Source: Candidatus Acetothermia bacterium
GTDB taxonomy: Bacteria > Bipolaricaulota > Bipolaricaulia > Bipolaricaulales > Bipolaricaulaceae
Direction of reading: 5' to 3'
Assembly: GCA_024653305.1 (NCBI GenBank)
Contig: JANLFW010000004.1
Coordinates: forward strand, 36,507-100,506
Length of the DNA stretch: 64,000 nucleotides
The notes below the pieces were generated by a model. It had not been told where the DNA came from and made no database searches. It worked only from the letters and a program-made list of their open reading frames with translations. Every line of letters starts with the position of its first letter. The stretch's first letter is position 1. This document shows, one piece after another, positions 15,329-22,467 of the stretch. Position numbers and translations under genes: made by a program.

Positions 15329-16158
15329 TTCGGGGTGGGGTTGGGACGGCGGCGTTTGGGGGAGAAGACCGTGGCCAGGGCGAACCCGGTCGCCGCCACC
15401 AGGGCGATGGACGCCCCCGCCGGGAGGTCCAGGGCCAGCGACACCCCAAGACCCCCGAGGGCGAACAGGGCCCCAAGGATGGGAGAGAGGACGAGGAGCT
15501 TTTTCATGTCCCACACGAGCTGGCTGGCCGCCGAGGCCGGGAGCATGAGGAGGGAGTAGACCAACATTCCCCCCACGAGCTTCAGGGACACCGCCACCGC
15601 CGCGGCAATCAAAAACAGGATCAGCCACAGGTACGGGCGGGCCGGAACTCCCGCCTCCTCGGCCAGCCTCCGCTCGAGGAGCACGGAGAGGACCTCCCGG
15701 CGAAAGAGACCGATGAAGAGGGCGCTCCCCCCCAGGACCCCGGCGAGGAGGGCCACGTCGCGCCAGCCCACCCCAAGGAGGCTCCCCCAAAGGAGGGACA
15801 GGGCCGGGGAGGCCATGGCCTCGCCGGGGGCCAGGGCCAGGAACACGAACCCCAAGGCCATGGTGAGGGGGAAGGCCACCCCCAACACCACCTCCGCCGG
15901 AAGCCGGGTGTACTCTGCCGCCGGCCCGAGCAGGGCCGCCACCGCCAGGGCGAAGAGGAGGGACAGCACCACCGGGGGCACGGGAACGAGGAGGGCCAGG
16001 GCGGCCCCGGCGAACGCGGCGTGGGCCATGGCGAACCCCACCGACGAAAGCTGAAGCCTCAGGGCGCATACCCCGAGGAGCCCGGACAGCCCACCCGCGA
16101 GGACGCTCCCCACAAGACTTGGGAGGATCAAGCCCCACATGGCAGGGGCCGCTCCCAA
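15325..16158 (-). CDS. znuB: metal ABC transporter permease (ZnuB/TroC family)
   Basis: A 277-residue integral membrane permease of the ABC-3 family (Zn2+/Mn2+/Fe2+ uptake). It has about eight hydrophobic helices, with the family's S-V-G-F-A-M-A-H-A-A-F-A-G-A-A segment after helix 2 and L-V-G-G-M-L-V-Y-S-L-L-M-L-P-A-S-A-A near the end. A TTG at 16158 after GGAGGAG is taken as start; the ATG at 16140 is an alternative. It overlaps znuC by 31 bases. The metal cannot be assigned from the permease. Confidence 0.88.
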   Translation of the reverse strand: MGAAPAMWGLILPSLVGSVLAGGLSGLLGVCALRLQLSSVGFAMAHAAFAGAALALLVPVPPVVLSLLFALAVAALLGPAAEYTRLPAEVVLGVAFPLTMALGFVFLALAPGEAMASPALSLLWGSLLGVGWRDVALLAGVLGGSALFIGLFRREVLSVLLERRLAEEAGVPARPYLWLILFLIAAAVAVSLKLVGGMLVYSLLMLPASAASQLVWDMKKLLVLSPILGALFALGGLGVSLALDLPAGASIALVAATGFALATVFSPKRRRPNPTPN

Positions 16159-16859
16159 AGCTCCTCCAGGCAGAAAGGGAGGGAAGAAAGCTCGGAAAGC
16201 TTCCCCTCTCGCATGAGGAAGGCCCGATCGGCCTCGGAGAGGAGGACGTCCTCGTGCAGGACGGCGAGCACGGTCATCCCCTCCCCCCGGAGGGCGAGGA
16301 TGGCCTGGGCGAGGTCGGCCCGGGCCGCGGGGTCCAATGAGGAAAACGGCTCGTCCAGAAGCAACAGAGCTGCCTCCTTCGCGAACGCCCGGGCGAGGAG
16401 GGCCTTGCGCTGCTGCCCCCCGGAGAGGTGGCCGATGGGCCAGCCTGCCTTGTCCGCGAGGCCGAATGCGGTCAAGGCCTCGCGGGCGCGCTCCTGGTCC
16501 CGGCGCGGCAGGCGCTGCCAGGGGCGGAGGCGGCCGAACCGGCCCATCATGACCACGTCCCGGGTGAGGTAAGGGGTGTCCGGGGGGAAGACCAGGTCCT
16601 GGGGGAGGTAGGCGACGCGGCGCCGCAGGGCCGGGCCGGCGGCCCTTACCTCGGCCCCGAACACGCGCACCGATCCGGCCTGATAGGGGAGGAGGCCCAG
16701 GATCACCTCGAGCAACGTGGTCTTGCCCGCCCCGTTCGGGCCCACCACCACGCCGAGTTCCCCCTGCCCCAGGGTCAAGGAGACACCGATGATGGCGGGC
16801 CGGTCCGCCCCGGCGTAGGCCGCCGCAACGTCCCTCAGCTCAAGGGCGGGCTCTCCCAC
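16128..16859 (-). CDS. znuC: metal ABC transporter ATP-binding protein
   Basis: A 243-residue ABC ATPase energising the uptake system with ZnuB and ZnuA. Walker A is G-P-N-G-A-G-K-T-T, the Q-loop is L-P-Q-D, the signature L-S-G-G-Q-Q-R-K, Walker B L-L-L-L-D-E-P-F-S-S-L-D, and the switch His lies in V-L-H-E-D. GTG at 16859 is chosen: GGAGGAG lies 8 bases upstream, and the protein then starts at the family's first strand (A-L-E-L-R-D-V). It overlaps the end of the fmdE-like gene by 25 bases. Confidence 0.9.
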   Translation of the reverse strand: MGEPALELRDVAAAYAGADRPAIIGVSLTLGQGELGVVVGPNGAGKTTLLEVILGLLPYQAGSVRVFGAEVRAAGPALRRRVAYLPQDLVFPPDTPYLTRDVVMMGRFGRLRPWQRLPRRDQERAREALTAFGLADKAGWPIGHLSGGQQRKALLARAFAKEAALLLLDEPFSSLDPAARADLAQAILALRGEGMTVLAVLHEDVLLSEADRAFLMREGKLSELSSLPFCLEELWERPLPCGA

Positions 16860-17272
16860 GTGAACAGCTCCTCCACAGGGGCAGAAAGGATCCACTCCAC
16901 CTGGTCCTCGGTGGCCCCCCCATCGAGGAGGGCCCGCGCCACCTCGTCCCGCAGGGCGATGCGAACCGCGTGGTCCCCGCTCACGAACCGGGCCGCCGGA
17001 CGTCCCCCTTCCCGCACCGCGAGGTTCCCCTTCCCAGCGGTGCAGCCGGTCGCGATCTGTAGGCCGTCCACAAGGCAGGAAACCGGGGGCTTACCCCCCG
17101 TTTCGGCCTCCGCCCGGATCCCGGTGAACCCCGAAGAGCGGAGGAGCCGGAGGGCCAAAAGCCCCATCCGGATCCCCACGGCCAAGAACGGGCCCCGGTG
17201 GCCGTGAAGCCTGGCCCCGAGTTCCCAGAGCTCGCGGGGGTCGACGGTGGGATCGAGGGCAAGCCACTTCAT
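16835..17272 (-). CDS. FmdE-domain protein in a metal transport operon
   Basis: A 145-residue protein of the FmdE family (named for a gene linked to formylmethanofuran dehydrogenase). Family features are L-H-G-H-R-G-P-F-L-A-V-G near residue 22, and C-L-V-D-G-L-Q-I-A-T-G-C-T-A-G-K-G-N-L in the middle, with two cysteines that could bind a metal. It lacks the C-terminal zinc finger found in many FmdE proteins. It sits between znuA and znuC, overlapping both, so it very probably works with this transporter as a metal-binding accessory or sensor. That role is inference. Confidence 0.8.
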   Translation of the reverse strand: MKWLALDPTVDPRELWELGARLHGHRGPFLAVGIRMGLLALRLLRSSGFTGIRAEAETGGKPPVSCLVDGLQIATGCTAGKGNLAVREGGRPAARFVSGDHAVRIALRDEVARALLDGGATEDQVEWILSAPVEELFTWESPPLS

Positions 17273-18084
17273 GGCCGCTCCCGCACCGTTTGCACCGCGG
17301 CGAACACGGCTTGGGCGTTGACCTCCAGCATGGATACGAGATCCCCCGCCCCGGGAATGGCCCCGGGGAAGTTGGTGAGGACCACGTGCACCGCCCCGAG
17401 AACGTAAGCGAGGCGGGCCCCAAAAGAAGTCCCGGACTGCAGGTTGTCGATCACGAGCAAAACCCCGGCCTTCCGCCCTGCGGCCGCAAGCTCAGAAAGG
17501 TCCCGCAAGGTCAACCTTTCCTCAGGGGGGTAGGTGGCCACCACCGTGAGCCCAAGCCACTGAGCGAAGTCGGCCTGCCACTGCATCACGATCGCCGGGA
17601 CCTCGGCTAAACCGAGCTCCTGGGCCCGGCCGAGGATTGCGGCGGCCACCGCCGAGAGATCGGAGAGGAACCTCTCCAGCCGCTCCGCGAAGTACTCGGC
17701 TCGCTCGGGGCGGAGCTCGGTGAGGGTTTGGGCCACGGCCCGGACCTTCTCGGCAAGGAGTTCGGGAGTGTTCCAGGCCCCCTTAAGCCCGAGGACCTTG
17801 GCCCCGGGGTTCACGTTCCCAAGGAGCCGCTCCAGCCAAGGCTCGATGCCGTGGTAGAGGACGAGCTCCGCCCTGGCCACGGCCAGGAGGTCGCTGGGCC
17901 TGAGGTCGTAGTGGGCCGGACAGAACCCGGCGGGGATGAGGGTGGTCACCGTGACCTCCTCACCGCCCACGGCCTGGACCAGGTCCCCGAAAACCACGGA
18001 CGTGGCCACCACGGCAAGGGGTTGGCCGAAGAGGGGAACGGCGAGGGCTAAGACCGAGAGAATCGCAAGGCGCATAGGTCGCAT
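17269..18084 (-). CDS. znuA: metal ABC transporter substrate-binding protein (ZnuA/TroA-like)
   Basis: A 271-residue exported cluster A-I binding protein. The signal peptide is M-R-P-M-R-L-A-I-L-S-V-L-A-L-A-V-P-L-F-G, probably cut before Gln. The usual metal-site segment (D-P-H-x-Y in ZnuA) is here G-F-C-P-A-H-Y-D-L-R-P-S-D, which places a Cys next to the conserved His. There is no His-rich loop. ATG at 18084 follows AAGGAGG (four-base spacer); the open frame upstream of it is in the regulatory region. It leads the znuA-fmdE-znuC-znuB operon and overlaps fmdE by four bases. Confidence 0.86.
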   Translation of the reverse strand: MRPMRLAILSVLALAVPLFGQPLAVVATSVVFGDLVQAVGGEEVTVTTLIPAGFCPAHYDLRPSDLLAVARAELVLYHGIEPWLERLLGNVNPGAKVLGLKGAWNTPELLAEKVRAVAQTLTELRPERAEYFAERLERFLSDLSAVAAAILGRAQELGLAEVPAIVMQWQADFAQWLGLTVVATYPPEERLTLRDLSELAAAGRKAGVLLVIDNLQSGTSFGARLAYVLGAVHVVLTNFPGAIPGAGDLVSMLEVNAQAVFAAVQTVRERP

Positions 18085-18098
18085 GGTTCCTCCTTGTA

Positions 18099-18119
18099 GC
18101 ACGAATTTGAATTTCGTGC
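18099..18119. promoter_or_regulatory. palindromic operator before znuA
   Basis: A 21-base palindrome has half-sites GCACGAA and TTCGTGC around a TTTGAA-containing centre; nine of ten base pairs match. It covers the expected transcription start, between the -10 at 18125-18130 and the ribosome binding site. The position is ideal for a metal-dependent repressor. Confidence 0.62.
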
Positions 18120-18124
18120 CACCA

Positions 18125-18152
18125 ATGGTACTATGGACGGCGCGGGGGTCAA
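18125..18152 (-). promoter_or_regulatory. promoter of the znuA operon
   Basis: On the minus strand TTGACC (18152-18147) and TACCAT (18130-18125) are 16 bases apart. The -35 overlaps the stop codon of the upstream yggS-like gene. Confidence 0.55.
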
Positions 18153-18805
18153 GGGCGCGGGCCAAAGAGTGCCGTCCCCAGGCGGACCATGGTCGCCCCC
18201 TCTTCGACGGCGATCTCCCAGTCCTGGGACATCCCCATGGACAGGACCTCCATCCGCACCCCAGGGATCCCCTCGGCCCGGAGGGCCTCGAACAGCCGGC
18301 GCATGGCCCGGAAGTGGGGACGGGAGTCCTCGGGCCGCTCGGGGGCAGGGGGGACGGCCATGAGCCCGCACACCCGCAGGTGGGGGAGACGGACCAGGGC
18401 CTGCACGAACTCGGGCACCGCCTCGGGCAGGACCCCTGCCTTCTGGGGCTCGCAGCCCACGTTCACCTGCACGAGCACGGGAAGGGTGGCTCCCCGCGGG
18501 GCGAGAACCCCCTCCAGCTTCTCCGCAAGAGGAAGGGAGTCCACGGTCTGGATCCAGTCGAAGGTGTCCAGGGCCCGGCGGGCCTTGTTGCGCTGAAGGG
18601 GGCCGATCATGTGCCACGTGGCCGGCTCGGGGATGGCCCGGCGCTTTCCTTCCGCCGCCTGGACGTAGTTCTCCCCGATGTGGGCGATCCCAGCCCGGAT
18701 CGCCTCCCGCACCTCCGCAGCGCTCCGCCCCTTCGCGGCCGCCACCACCGTCACCCCAGGGGGGACCCGCCGCAGGATCTCCTCACACCTCCGCGCTACG
18801 TCCAT
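18149..18805 (-). CDS. YggS/PROSC-family PLP homeostasis protein
   Basis: A 218-residue single-domain alanine-racemase-fold protein that binds pyridoxal phosphate and helps PLP homeostasis; no enzymatic reaction is established. The PLP lysine is in V-V-A-A-A-K-G-R. Other family segments are H-I-G-E-N-Y-V-Q, W-H-M-I-G-P-L-Q-R-N-K, V-N-V-G, G-L-M-A-V-P-P and the final L-S-M-G-M-S-Q-D-W with R-L-G-T-A-L-F-G. ATG at 18805 is chosen because upstream sequence is non-coding; no clear ribosome binding site is seen. Confidence 0.93.
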   Translation of the reverse strand: MDVARRCEEILRRVPPGVTVVAAAKGRSAAEVREAIRAGIAHIGENYVQAAEGKRRAIPEPATWHMIGPLQRNKARRALDTFDWIQTVDSLPLAEKLEGVLAPRGATLPVLVQVNVGCEPQKAGVLPEAVPEFVQALVRLPHLRVCGLMAVPPAPERPEDSRPHFRAMRRLFEALRAEGIPGVRMEVLSMGMSQDWEIAVEEGATMVRLGTALFGPRP

Positions 18806-18821
18806 CGGGCGATCGCCGGCG

Positions 18822-18827
18822 ATTGTA
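18822..18827 (-). promoter_or_regulatory. possible -10 element of the yggS-like gene
   Basis: TACAAT on the minus strand, 16 bases before the ATG, gives a leader of roughly nine bases without a ribosome binding site. No -35 was found. Confidence 0.42.
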
Positions 18828-18888
18828 GCCCCCCCTGTTCCCCTCCGCCCTCCGGGTGCTCCTCCCTTCGTCGGGGTCAGGGTGAGGG

Positions 18889-18923
18889 GAAAAGAAAAGG
18901 GGCCGGGACTCGTCCCGGCCCCC
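18889..18923 (-). terminator. rho-independent terminator after the 104-residue exported protein gene
   Basis: GGGGCCGGGAC (18900-18910) and GTCCCGGCCCC (18913-18923) form an 11-bp stem that is followed, in minus-strand direction, by CCTTTTCTTTTCCCC. This strong GC stem with a T-rich tail ends the transcript of the two exported-protein genes. Confidence 0.75.
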
Positions 18924-18936
18924 TGTTCCCAAAAGA

Positions 18937-19251
18937 TCAGTACACGACCGGACCACCCGGGCCGGTGAACAGGCCGAAGATGGGATCGGGTGTGTTCTCC
19001 CACCAGTCGGGCCACCCCCAAGACGGGCAGAAGCCGCCCGCGGGCACCGTGTACGGCCCGTACACCTCGGTGACCCCGTTCTGGACCACGGTGACCGTCG
19101 CGTGGGCTCCGACCACGGGCGAGCCGGCCCCGGCGTCCACCACGTACCCTTCGATCACCCCGGTGGGCACGGCGGGGATGAAGAGACGCCCGGAGAGGGT
19201 CAGGATCCCGAGGATCACCCCGCCCAAGATCGCCGTGTTCCAACGCGTCAT
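18937..19251 (-). CDS. small exported protein with a carboxypeptidase-regulatory-like fold
   Basis: A 104-residue protein with an N-terminal signal or anchor (T-A-I-L-G-G-V-I-L-G-I-L-T-L-S-G). A short beta-sandwich stretch follows (G-V-I-E-G-Y-V-V-D-A-G-A-G-S-P-V-V-G-A-H-A in two parts), resembling CarboxypepD_reg repeats, and then an aromatic/Gly/Pro-rich tail rich in Trp. No function is known. It lies 12 bases after the frame-broken exported protein gene and before a terminator, so the two are probably co-transcribed. Confidence 0.6.
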   Translation of the reverse strand: MTRWNTAILGGVILGILTLSGRLFIPAVPTGVIEGYVVDAGAGSPVVGAHATVTVVQNGVTEVYGPYTVPAGGFCPSWGWPDWWENTPDPIFGLFTGPGGPVVY

Positions 19252-19263
19252 TGGCCCACCTCC

Positions 19264-20420
19264 CTAGAACGTGAGCACCCAGCCCACGCTGAGGCCCATG
19301 TCCCCACCCACCTCAGCGGTGAATGAAGTGGTCACCGTGAGGTTCTGCAGGACGGGGACCGCCGCCTCGGCCACAAACCGGGACAGCCCGAACAGGGTGC
19401 CCGCGGGCTTGAAGTACAGGCCAACATCCAGGGAGTACCGACCACCGCAGCAGCCCGGACCACAGAACCCAAGCTTCAGGTACTCGAACTCGCCGTCCTC
19501 ACGCACGTCCTCATCCAAGATCTCCTCGACCTTGGCCACGTTGAATGCGGTCAGGAACTCGGCGTAGCCGCACCCCCCAAGCTCACAGCGGGCCTTGAAC
19601 CCGTAGATCTCCAGGCCCCGCCAGGTGTGGTCCGTGAACACCGCGTCCCCGTACACCTGGAAGCACGCCTCCCCAACGCCCTCCCACTTGGGCTCAACCG
19701 CCACCGTCTTGCCGATGGTGGTGAACTTGGCGGAGGCGTCGAAGCTGATCCCGCAGCAGATGGGAAAGCCACGCGCCACCACCTCGAGGTAGTCGAACCC
19801 TTCCTCCTTGGTGAACGCAAACCCCAGGTCGAGGGTCACCCCGCACCAGAACGGAACTTCCTCCGCCGTGAGCTCGGCGTAGGTGAACTGGAACCCACCC
19901 GGGAACGGGTCCACGGGGAAGGTCTTCTCGTAGGCGCCCAGACAGGAGATCACGCAGTCCTGGAGGCGGGCCCCGATCCCCACCACGGCCCCCACCGTAA
20001 ACCCGCCGAGGTCGCGTTCCGCCGCGACCACCATCCCACCCGCCGGCCCCCCGAAGTACCCGGGGATGGTAGGGCCCACCATCGCCGAATAGAAACTGAA
20101 GTCCGTGCCGGCGATGGGGAGGGTTACCTGGCCCAAGGAGTACAGGAAGGCCGGGGCCCAAAGAGGAGGGTCCACTCCACCGTAGCCGAGGCCAGCATGC
20201 CCGCCACATCCAGGCTCTGCCACACCCAGCCGTCGGACCCGAACCACTCCCCCTTCCCCCCACCCGCCAGCCCGCCACCGTCCCGCTCAGCTCAAGTGCG
20301 GTGGAGGCCAGGCCCAAGCTGGGAAGGAGATCCACTGTGCCCGACCAGGTCCCGCTCACCCCTTGGCCCACCACGGCACCGGAAAACGCCGATATCAAAA
20401 GGAATTGTCCCTTTGCGCAT
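19264..20420 (-). pseudogene. exported beta-rich surface protein, frame broken three times
   Basis: Only about the last 300 residues are in one frame, but the N-terminal part can be read by changing frame. ATG at 20420 gives M-R-K, then after one extra base in an AAAGGG run G-Q-F-L-L-I-S-A-F-S-G-A-V-V-G-Q-G (signal peptide). After a missing base in the G-runs near 20250-20262 comes K-G-E-W-F-G-S-D-G-W-V-W. A missing base near 20157 then leads into A-P-A-F-L-Y-S-L-G-Q-V. Correcting one insertion and two deletions gives 386 codons. The mature part is Gly/aromatic-rich with alternating strands and paired cysteines (C-C-G, C-G-G-C), like an outer-membrane barrel. No family recognised. Confidence 0.62.
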
Positions 20421-20625
20421 TGTGCCTCCCCTTCCTCGCAGGGGGATGAAGGAACTCGGTCCCTGTCCCAAGACCATCTCCTTTCCTTGGAACTTGGTCG
20501 GAGTATGGGAAGCCCGGAGCCCACCCGTCAACTCGATCATCTCTCAGGAAGTAATCGCGGCCATTCTGACCATGAGAGCACGGAAAAACTGCAACCCCAT
20601 CGGGTCCGGGACCAATGTCCCCCCA

Positions 20626-20654
20626 TTGGCGCGTCGGGTTGGGTTGCTTACCAT
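20626..20654 (+). promoter_or_regulatory. promoter of amrS
   Basis: TTGGCG (20626-20631) and TACCAT (20649-20654) are 17 bases apart, and the amrS ATG is only 9 bases beyond the -10. No ribosome binding site is present, so the mRNA is probably leaderless or has a leader of about two bases. Confidence 0.45.
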
Positions 20655-20663
20655 AGACCTGCA

Positions 20664-21674
20664 ATGCACGAGGCCATGTTGTGGGAGCCGGCCGGGGAAG
20701 GACGGGTGCGGTGCAAGCTCTGCGCTCACCGGTGCCTGATCCCTGACGGAGGGCGGGGGATCTGTGCGGTTCGGGAGAACCGGGGCGGAACGCTCCATAC
20801 CCTGGTGTACGGGTGTCTTGTCTCGCAGGACCTCGATCCCATCGAGAAGAAGCCCCTGTTCCACTTCCTCCCCGGGGCGCCGGCCCTGTCCATCGCCGCG
20901 GTGGGGTGCAACTTCCGCTGCGACTTCTGCCAGAACCACCACATCTCCCAATACCCCCGGGAGCACGGGGGCCGGATCCTCGGGGAGCCGGTGGCCCCGG
21001 AGGAGGTGGTGCGGGCGGCCAAGGCCGCCGGGGCCCGGGTCATCGCCTACACCTACACCGAGCCCACGGTGTTCTTCGAGATGTGCCACGAGACCGCACG
21101 TCTGGCGGCGGCGAATGGCATCCGCAACGTGTTCGTGTCCAACGGGTACCTCACCCGGGAGGCGGCGGAGACGATCGCCCCCTACCTCTCCGGGATCAAC
21201 GTGGACCTGAAGAGCTTCTCGGGCGAGTTCTACCGCCGCCACTGCGGGGCGACCCTCCAGCCGGTGTTGGACACCATTGCCCAGATGGTGGCCCAGGGGA
21301 TCTGGGTCGAAGTGACGACCCTGGTCATCCCCGGTTGGAACGATTCTGAGCAGGAGCTGCGCTGGATCGCGGAGTTCCTCTTCGGGATCTCCCCGGACAT
21401 CCCGTGGCACGTATCCCGGTTCGTGCCGGCCTACCACGTCCACGACCGACCACTCACGCCGGTGCCTACCCTCCGCCGGGCGCGGGACCTCGGCCGAGAG
21501 GTGGGCCTGCACTACGTGTACCTGGGGAACGTGCCCGGGGAGGGGGAGGACACGCAGTGCCCGTCCTGTGGCCGCGTCCTCATCCGCCGGTACGGGTTCC
21601 AGGTGTTGGAGAACGCCGTTTCCGACGGGCGTTGTCCGAGCTGCGGTGAGGCCATCCCCGGGGTGTGGGTCTAG
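20664..21674 (+). CDS. amrS: AmmeMemoRadiSam system radical SAM enzyme
   Basis: A 336-residue radical SAM protein of the AmrS family. The iron-sulfur motif is C-N-F-R-C-D-F-C near residue 90. An N-terminal cysteine set (C-K-L-C-A-H-R-C ... G-I-C-A-V-R) and a C-terminal zinc-ribbon-like pair (C-P-S-C-G ... C-P-S-C-G) surround the SAM barrel. AmrS is usually found with AMMECR1 and MEMO-like proteins and its reaction is not settled; neither partner is in this window. ATG at 20664 is used; ATG at 20676 is an alternative. Confidence 0.9.
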   Translation: MHEAMLWEPAGEGRVRCKLCAHRCLIPDGGRGICAVRENRGGTLHTLVYGCLVSQDLDPIEKKPLFHFLPGAPALSIAAVGCNFRCDFCQNHHISQYPREHGGRILGEPVAPEEVVRAAKAAGARVIAYTYTEPTVFFEMCHETARLAAANGIRNVFVSNGYLTREAAETIAPYLSGINVDLKSFSGEFYRRHCGATLQPVLDTIAQMVAQGIWVEVTTLVIPGWNDSEQELRWIAEFLFGISPDIPWHVSRFVPAYHVHDRPLTPVPTLRRARDLGREVGLHYVYLGNVPGEGEDTQCPSCGRVLIRRYGFQVLENAVSDGRCPSCGEAIPGVWV

Positions 21675-21686
21675 CCCCCACAACCC

Positions 21687-22460
21687 CTAACGCTGGCAGC
21701 AGGGGCAGAAGTAGGTGCCGCGGCCGCCGAGGATCACCCGCTGGATCGGGGTCCCACAGGTCGGGCACGGCTCCCCCTCCCGGCCGTACACGGAGAGCTC
21801 AACCGCGAACCCGCCCGGCTCCCCGTTCGGCCCCTGGTAGACCCCATCGGGAAGCGTCGTCCCGGCCTCGGCCAGGGCCGCCTGGAGCACCTCCGGGATC
21901 GCGTTCGTAAGGCGCCTGGCCTCGGCGGGCTCGAGCCCGCCCGCCGGCCGGCGGGGGTCGATCCCCGCCCGGAACAGGATCTCCGCTGCGTAGATGTTCC
22001 CGATCCCCGCGATCTTCCGCTGGTCCATGAGCCAGAGCTTGATCGGCATCCGGCTCCCCTTGAGCGCTGTGGGAAGCCAGGACAAATCCCCGAACGGCTC
22101 CGGGCCGAGGTCTCCCTTGAACTCCCGCACCACCTCAGCTGTACCCAGGCGCCGCGGATCCACGAGGTACACCTCCCCATCCGGAAACCGCAGGGCCAGG
22201 CGCACCCGCCCCTCCGGCGCGGACGCGCCCCACGCCAGGCGCCCAGACATGCGCAGGTGGATCACGAGCAGCCGGTCCCCGAGGTCGAACAGGGCGTACT
22301 TCCCCCGCCGGGCGAGGGCTCGCACCTCGACCGGGAGATCGAGGGCGGGCCGGACGTGGGCGAGCTTCGGGTCGTGGGCCTCCACGGCGAGGAGGGTCTT
22401 CCCCTCCACCACGGGCCGCAGCCCCTGGACCATCGTCTCCACCTCAGGGAGCTCGGGCAT
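21687..22460 (-). CDS. mutM: formamidopyrimidine-DNA glycosylase
   Basis: A 257-residue Fpg/MutM enzyme that removes oxidised purines (8-oxoguanine, Fapy) and nicks the DNA. The mature N-terminus P-E-L-P-E-V-E-T supplies the catalytic proline and glutamate. The conserved lysine lies in R-G-K-Y-A-L, the helix-two-turn-helix in I-G-N-I-Y-A-A-E-I-L-F-R-A, and the C-terminal zinc finger in C-P-T-C-G ... F-C-P-C-C. The start at 22460 is fixed by the need for Pro after Met. It lies 7 bases after the upstream amidohydrolase gene, so the two are likely co-transcribed. Confidence 0.95.
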   Translation of the reverse strand: MPELPEVETMVQGLRPVVEGKTLLAVEAHDPKLAHVRPALDLPVEVRALARRGKYALFDLGDRLLVIHLRMSGRLAWGASAPEGRVRLALRFPDGEVYLVDPRRLGTAEVVREFKGDLGPEPFGDLSWLPTALKGSRMPIKLWLMDQRKIAGIGNIYAAEILFRAGIDPRRPAGGLEPAEARRLTNAIPEVLQAALAEAGTTLPDGVYQGPNGEPGGFAVELSVYGREGEPCPTCGTPIQRVILGGRGTYFCPCCQR

Positions 22461-22467
22461 TCGCAGT

